Source: Nonomuraea aridisoli (lineage in GTDB: Bacteria > Actinomycetota > Actinomycetes > Streptosporangiales > Streptosporangiaceae). Taken from it: a stretch of DNA of 64,000 nt. Shown here piece by piece: positions 60,875 through 64,000 of this stretch. The notes beneath the pieces are model-generated. The model did no database searches, was not told the origin of the DNA, and worked only from the letters and a program-made list of their open reading frames with translations. Location of the stretch: the NCBI RefSeq assembly GCF_003236395.1, contig NZ_POUD01000003.1, positions 41,437-105,436 on the forward strand, read 5' to 3'. Every line of letters starts with the position of its first letter. Within the stretch, counting starts at the first letter, position 1. Both the position numbers and the translations under genes were made by a program.

Positions 60875-61654
60875 GTGCGAAACGGACGGCACACGTCGCT
60901 CATGCGGACGTACGCCGAGCAGGTCGTCGGCCTGATCGGCCGGATCGAAACCGAGGAGGCCGACGCCGTCGGGGCGGCGGCCACCCTCATCGCCGACCAC
61001 ATCACCCGGCACGGGACCGACCGGCTGATCTACGTCTACGGTCCCGGCGGCCACTCGAACCTCGCCGCGCAGGAGGTCTTCTTCCGCGCCGGCGGCCTGG
61101 TCAACGTCAGCGCGATCCTCGACGAGGGCACGCTGCTGTCCGGCGGCGCGCTGCGTTCGATGGCCATCGAACGCACCCCCGGCTACGGCCGGATCGTCAT
61201 CGAGGACAACCGGCTCGGCGACGGCGACCTGCTCATCCTGGTCAACGCCTACGGCATCAACGCGGCGCTCATCGACGCCGCGCTGACCGCCCGCGAGCGC
61301 GGCGTCACCGTGATCGGCGTCTCCTCCAGAGAACACGCCGACCGCACCGCGCCCGGCCACCCGGCCCGGCACCCCACCAAGCAGAACCTGCACGACCTCG
61401 TCGACCTCCACATCGACACCAAGGTGCCGATCGGAGACGCCGTACTCGACATCGAGGGGGTTCCCGAGCGGGTCGGCGCGATCTCGACCTTCGCCAACGC
61501 GTACACGCTCAACTGCGTCATGGCCGCGGCGATCGACGAGCTGGCCGCGCGCGGCACGGTCCCCGAGATCTGGCGCAGCGGGAACGCGCCGGGCGGCGAC
61601 GAGCGCAACGGGCTGTTCCTCGACCGTTTCCGTGGGCGGGTCCGATGGTTGTGA
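60875..61654 (+). CDS. SIS-domain protein
   Basis: A 259-residue phosphosugar-binding (SIS) protein. YVYGPGGHSNLAAQEVFFRA forms the phosphate loop region, ILVNAYGINAALIDAAL and RGVTVIGVSSREHA the central strands, and a C-terminal AISTFANAYTLNCVMAA helix follows. Similar SIS proteins act as isomerases or bind phosphosugars in aminosugar pathways; the specific reaction is not clear. GTG 60875 with GAGGAG 7 bases upstream. The next gene overlaps it by 4 bp. Confidence 0.85.
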   Translation: MRNGRHTSLMRTYAEQVVGLIGRIETEEADAVGAAATLIADHITRHGTDRLIYVYGPGGHSNLAAQEVFFRAGGLVNVSAILDEGTLLSGGALRSMAIERTPGYGRIVIEDNRLGDGDLLILVNAYGINAALIDAALTARERGVTVIGVSSREHADRTAPGHPARHPTKQNLHDLVDLHIDTKVPIGDAVLDIEGVPERVGAISTFANAYTLNCVMAAAIDELAARGTVPEIWRSGNAPGGDERNGLFLDRFRGRVRWL

Positions 61655-62895
61655 ACCGGTTGCTCGCCGGAGCCGCGGTCGCCGACATCACGCCGCCGGT
61701 CGGCGGCTCCCTCGCCGGCTACGCCGCCCGCGCCTCCGCCTCCACCGCGGTGCACGACCCGCTGCTGGCCACCGCCGTGGCGGTCTCCGACGGCGCGGCC
61801 ACGTCCGTCGTGATCTGCGCCGACCTCATCGCGCTCGACCCGGACACCACCCGGCGGATCGCCCGAGACCTGCACGAGCGCACCGGCGTCCCCGAGGAGG
61901 CCGTGGCGGTGGCGGTCACCCACACGCACGCCGGGCCCGCGGTGACGAGCGGCGGCATCGGCGGCGTCGCCGACCCCTCTTACGTCGAGGACGCCTGCTC
62001 CCGGATCGCCGGCGCCGGCGAGGCGGCGATCGCCGCGCTGACGCCCGCCGTGCTCCGCCGCGGCCACGGCACGCTCCACGGCGTCGCCCACAACCGGCGC
62101 GGCGGGACCCTCACCGACCCCGCGGTCCCCGTCGTCCGGCTGGAACGCCTGGACGGCGAGCCGATCGCCACCGTGTTCTCGCACGCCTGCCACCCGGTGA
62201 CCCTCGGCCCCGACAACCTGCGGATCACCGCGGACTGGCCCGGCTACGCGCGGCGGCACCTGGAGTCGAGGATCGGCGGCGTGGCCCTGTTCCTGCAGGG
62301 CTGCTGCGGCCAGCTCAACACCGGGCACACCGCGGTCGACAGCCTGCGCGGCGCCGAGCCGCGGCCGGGCCGGACGTTCGAGGCCGCGGAACGCTTCGGC
62401 ACCCTGGTGGGCGAGGCCGCGCTCGCCACCGCCACCGAACCGGCCGAGGGCCCGGTGTCGGTCGCCGCCACCCGCGTCGAGCTGCCGCTGGGCGACCCGC
62501 TCACGCCCGCCGAGCTGCGCGCGCTCGCCGACGAGCCCGACGGGTTGTGGACGCGGTGGGCGCTCGCCCAGCTCGCCGACCCCGGCCCGGCGGCCGTCGA
62601 GGTTCGGGTCGCCGTGCACCGGTGGGGCGGCGTGCCGCTGGTCTTCCTGCCCTGCGAGCCGTTCGTCGAGTTCGCCGTGGAGCTGCGGGAGGCGCTCGGC
62701 GATCCCGGGCTGCTCGTCGCCGGATACACCGGCGGGGTGCCCGGCTACCTGCCCTACCCCGAGACCCACTACGCCGAGGGCGGCTACGAGATCCGTGAGG
62801 CCCATCGCGCCTACGGGCTGCGGGCCGCGTTCACCCCCGACGCCGGCCGGCGGGTCATGGCCGCCGCCCTGACGCTCGCCGGGGAGGCCGGATGA
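61651..62895 (+). CDS. Neutral/alkaline ceramidase N-terminal-like hydrolase
   Basis: A 414-residue protein matching the N-terminal catalytic domain of neutral ceramidases: AAVADITPPVGGSLAGYAAR, AVAVTHTHAGPAVTSGGIGG (metal-binding His pair), VFSHACHPVTLGPDN and LQGCCGQLNTGHT, then a Tyr-containing GGVPGYLPYPETHYAEGGYE. No signal peptide and no C-terminal domain, so it is cytoplasmic and half the length of true ceramidases (over 600). In this operon it more likely cleaves an amide on a sugar or sugar conjugate. GTG 61651 gives the 4-bp overlap seen at other junctions; ATG 61645 is possible. Confidence 0.85.
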   Translation: MNRLLAGAAVADITPPVGGSLAGYAARASASTAVHDPLLATAVAVSDGAATSVVICADLIALDPDTTRRIARDLHERTGVPEEAVAVAVTHTHAGPAVTSGGIGGVADPSYVEDACSRIAGAGEAAIAALTPAVLRRGHGTLHGVAHNRRGGTLTDPAVPVVRLERLDGEPIATVFSHACHPVTLGPDNLRITADWPGYARRHLESRIGGVALFLQGCCGQLNTGHTAVDSLRGAEPRPGRTFEAAERFGTLVGEAALATATEPAEGPVSVAATRVELPLGDPLTPAELRALADEPDGLWTRWALAQLADPGPAAVEVRVAVHRWGGVPLVFLPCEPFVEFAVELREALGDPGLLVAGYTGGVPGYLPYPETHYAEGGYEIREAHRAYGLRAAFTPDAGRRVMAAALTLAGEAG

Positions 62896-64000
62896 CGATC
62901 GAGGGCAGGCTCGCCGACGGGCGTCCCGTGCGCGTCGAGCTGGACGGCCCGCGGATCGCCGCGGTCACCGAGGTCCGTGACGCGCCCGACGTGCTCGTCC
63001 TCCCGGGGCTGGTGGACATCCAGGTCAACGGGTACGGCGGGCACGACTTCAACGCCGACGACCTGTCGACCGGCGACGTGGCGGAGCTCGTACGGGAGCT
63101 GTGGCGGCGCGGCACCACGACGGTGTGCCCCACGATCATCACGGCGCCCGAGGACAAGATCCTGCGGAACCTGCGCGTGATCGCGGCGGCGCGGGAGGCC
63201 GACCCGCTGGTCCGGCACGCCGTCCCCGGCGTGCACGTGGAGGGGCCCTACCTGGCGGCCGACGACGGGCCGAGAGGCGCGCACGACGCCGGCCACCTCC
63301 GCGATCCCGACATCGCCGAGTTCGGGCGGTGGCAGGAGGCGAGCGGCGGCCTGGTGAAGATCGTCACCCTGGCGCCCGAACGGGCCGGCGCCGCCGGCTA
63401 CATCGCCGAGCTCTCCCGGCGCGGCGTCGTCGCGGCCATCGGGCACACCGCCGCCTCGCCCGCCGACATCGAGGCCGCCGTACGGGCCGGGGCGCGGCTC
63501 TCCACCCACCTGGGCAACGGCGCGCACGCGGTGATCCGCCGGCATCCCAACTACATCTGGACGCAGCTCGCCGAGGACCGGCTCGCCGCGACGTTCATCG
63601 CGGACGGGCACCACCTGCCCGCCGACACGTTCACCGTGATGCTGCGCGCCAAGGGAGCCGGCCGGGCGCTCCTGGTCAGCGACTCCGTGGCGCTGGCCGG
63701 GTGCGCGCCGGGCGACTACACGACGCCCGTCGGCGGGCGGATCACGGTGCGCGAGGACGGCCGGGTGACACTGCCCGGCGGTGAGCTGCTCGCCGGGTCG
63801 GGCAGCTCGCTGATCGAGTGCCTGGCCTGGGCGGTCGCCCGTACCGAGGTCGGGCTCGGCACGGCGGTCGTTCTCGCCACCGCGAACCCGGCGCGGCTGC
63901 TCGGGATCGATCGCGGCCGTCTCGCGCCCGGCGCCCCCGCCGACCTGATCGTCACCACCCCCGCCCTGTCGGTCCTGCACACGTACGTGAACGGCACCCC
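62892..64000 (+). CDS. nagA: N-acetylglucosamine-6-phosphate deacetylase (runs off the window)
   Basis: The first about 370 residues of NagA, which removes acetate from N-acetylglucosamine 6-phosphate to feed NagB. VLVLPGLVDIQVNGYGGHDF is the family form of the first metal motif (Gln-x-Asn), followed by VHVEGPYLA with the metal Glu, AAIGHTAASP, STHLGNGAHA, and LVSDSVALAG with the catalytic Asp. ATG 62892 overlaps the ceramidase-like gene by 4 bp. The end of the gene lies beyond base 64000; only a few residues should be missing. Confidence 0.92.
   Translation, partial: MTIEGRLADGRPVRVELDGPRIAAVTEVRDAPDVLVLPGLVDIQVNGYGGHDFNADDLSTGDVAELVRELWRRGTTTVCPTIITAPEDKILRNLRVIAAAREADPLVRHAVPGVHVEGPYLAADDGPRGAHDAGHLRDPDIAEFGRWQEASGGLVKIVTLAPERAGAAGYIAELSRRGVVAAIGHTAASPADIEAAVRAGARLSTHLGNGAHAVIRRHPNYIWTQLAEDRLAATFIADGHHLPADTFTVMLRAKGAGRALLVSDSVALAGCAPGDYTTPVGGRITVREDGRVTLPGGELLAGSGSSLIECLAWAVARTEVGLGTAVVLATANPARLLGIDRGRLAPGAPADLIVTTPALSVLHTYVNGT

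Noticed and set aside
1..64000. CRISPR arrays, tRNAs, rRNAs, insertion sequences
   Set aside because: No regularly spaced direct repeats, no tRNA-like cloverleaf, and no transposase motifs or terminal repeats were seen by reading both strands.

Overview
The window is very GC-rich, with GC-biased third codon positions, many GTG and TTG starts, and large antisense shadow frames. It carries SARP/AfsR, LAL-type LuxR, PadR, HxlR, MerR and XRE regulators, SpoIIE-type phosphatases and rifampin phosphotransferase. This points to an actinomycete chromosome, probably an accessory arm region of a Streptosporangiales-type genome such as Nonomuraea (inference). I recognise no rRNA, tRNA, CRISPR array, insertion sequence or phage module.

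Layout. 0.1-4.3 kb: a MarR regulator, a broken zinc alcohol dehydrogenase, an MFS exporter with two operator-like palindromes, and a DUF1684 protein. 4.3-8.5 kb: a thioredoxin reductase cut off at its 3' end against a convergent four-gene ABC importer operon that contains a methyltransferase. 8.6-15.2 kb: a PAS/SpoIIE phosphatase, an MDR oxidoreductase, a PPOX-fold protein and a 1006-residue AfsR/SARP-NB-ARC-TPR regulator. 15.5-19.1 kb: PadR, DUF1048, a DrrA/DrrB-type ABC exporter and a cytochrome P450. 19.6-23.5 kb: rifampin phosphotransferase (rph) and an unrecognised gene upstream. 23.6-27.3 kb: a three-subunit molybdenum hydroxylase operon ending in a clear terminator. 27.5-32.5 kb: CHRD protein, NmrA-like reductase, LtrA-like membrane protein, cupin, hemerythrin and DksA/TraR-type protein. 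Three of these share a TGTCACA-N16-GTCT type promoter that resembles ECF41 promoters. 32.5-37.3 kb: a class A penicillin-binding protein, a membrane-anchored propeller-like protein and a CGNR zinc-finger protein. 37.4-42.7 kb: an MFS transporter, RidA/HxlR and MerR/SDR pairs with strong operators, an alpha/beta hydrolase and an XRE regulator.

42.7-46.8 kb and 50.0-52.3 kb are gene graveyards. They hold end fragments or frameshifted copies of an SDR, amidohydrolase, MarR, molybdenum hydroxylase, cupin, SigJ-type sigma factor, alpha/beta hydrolase, LuxR regulator and glyoxalase-fold protein, mixed with intact genes (RidA, XRE, an Atu4866-type lipoprotein, a secreted HNH nuclease, a GAF/SpoIIE phosphatase). 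52.3-54.8 kb holds a DUF2000/Lrp pair and a TerC exporter behind a yybP-ykoY (manganese) riboswitch whose sequence shows a Shine-Dalgarno switch.

From 55.2 kb to the end lies the most coherent metabolic system. A LacI regulator sits between two arms. The left arm is AGE-family epimerase, nagB, manD-type mannonate dehydratase and a mannitol/fructuronate dehydrogenase, each overlapping the next by 4 bp. The right arm is a SIS-domain protein, a neutral-ceramidase-like hydrolase and nagA, which runs off the window. An identical 15-bp operator lies before each arm. The content suggests co-ordinated use of an N-acetylhexosamine and a hexuronate, as would come from a glycosaminoglycan-like or cell-envelope glycan.
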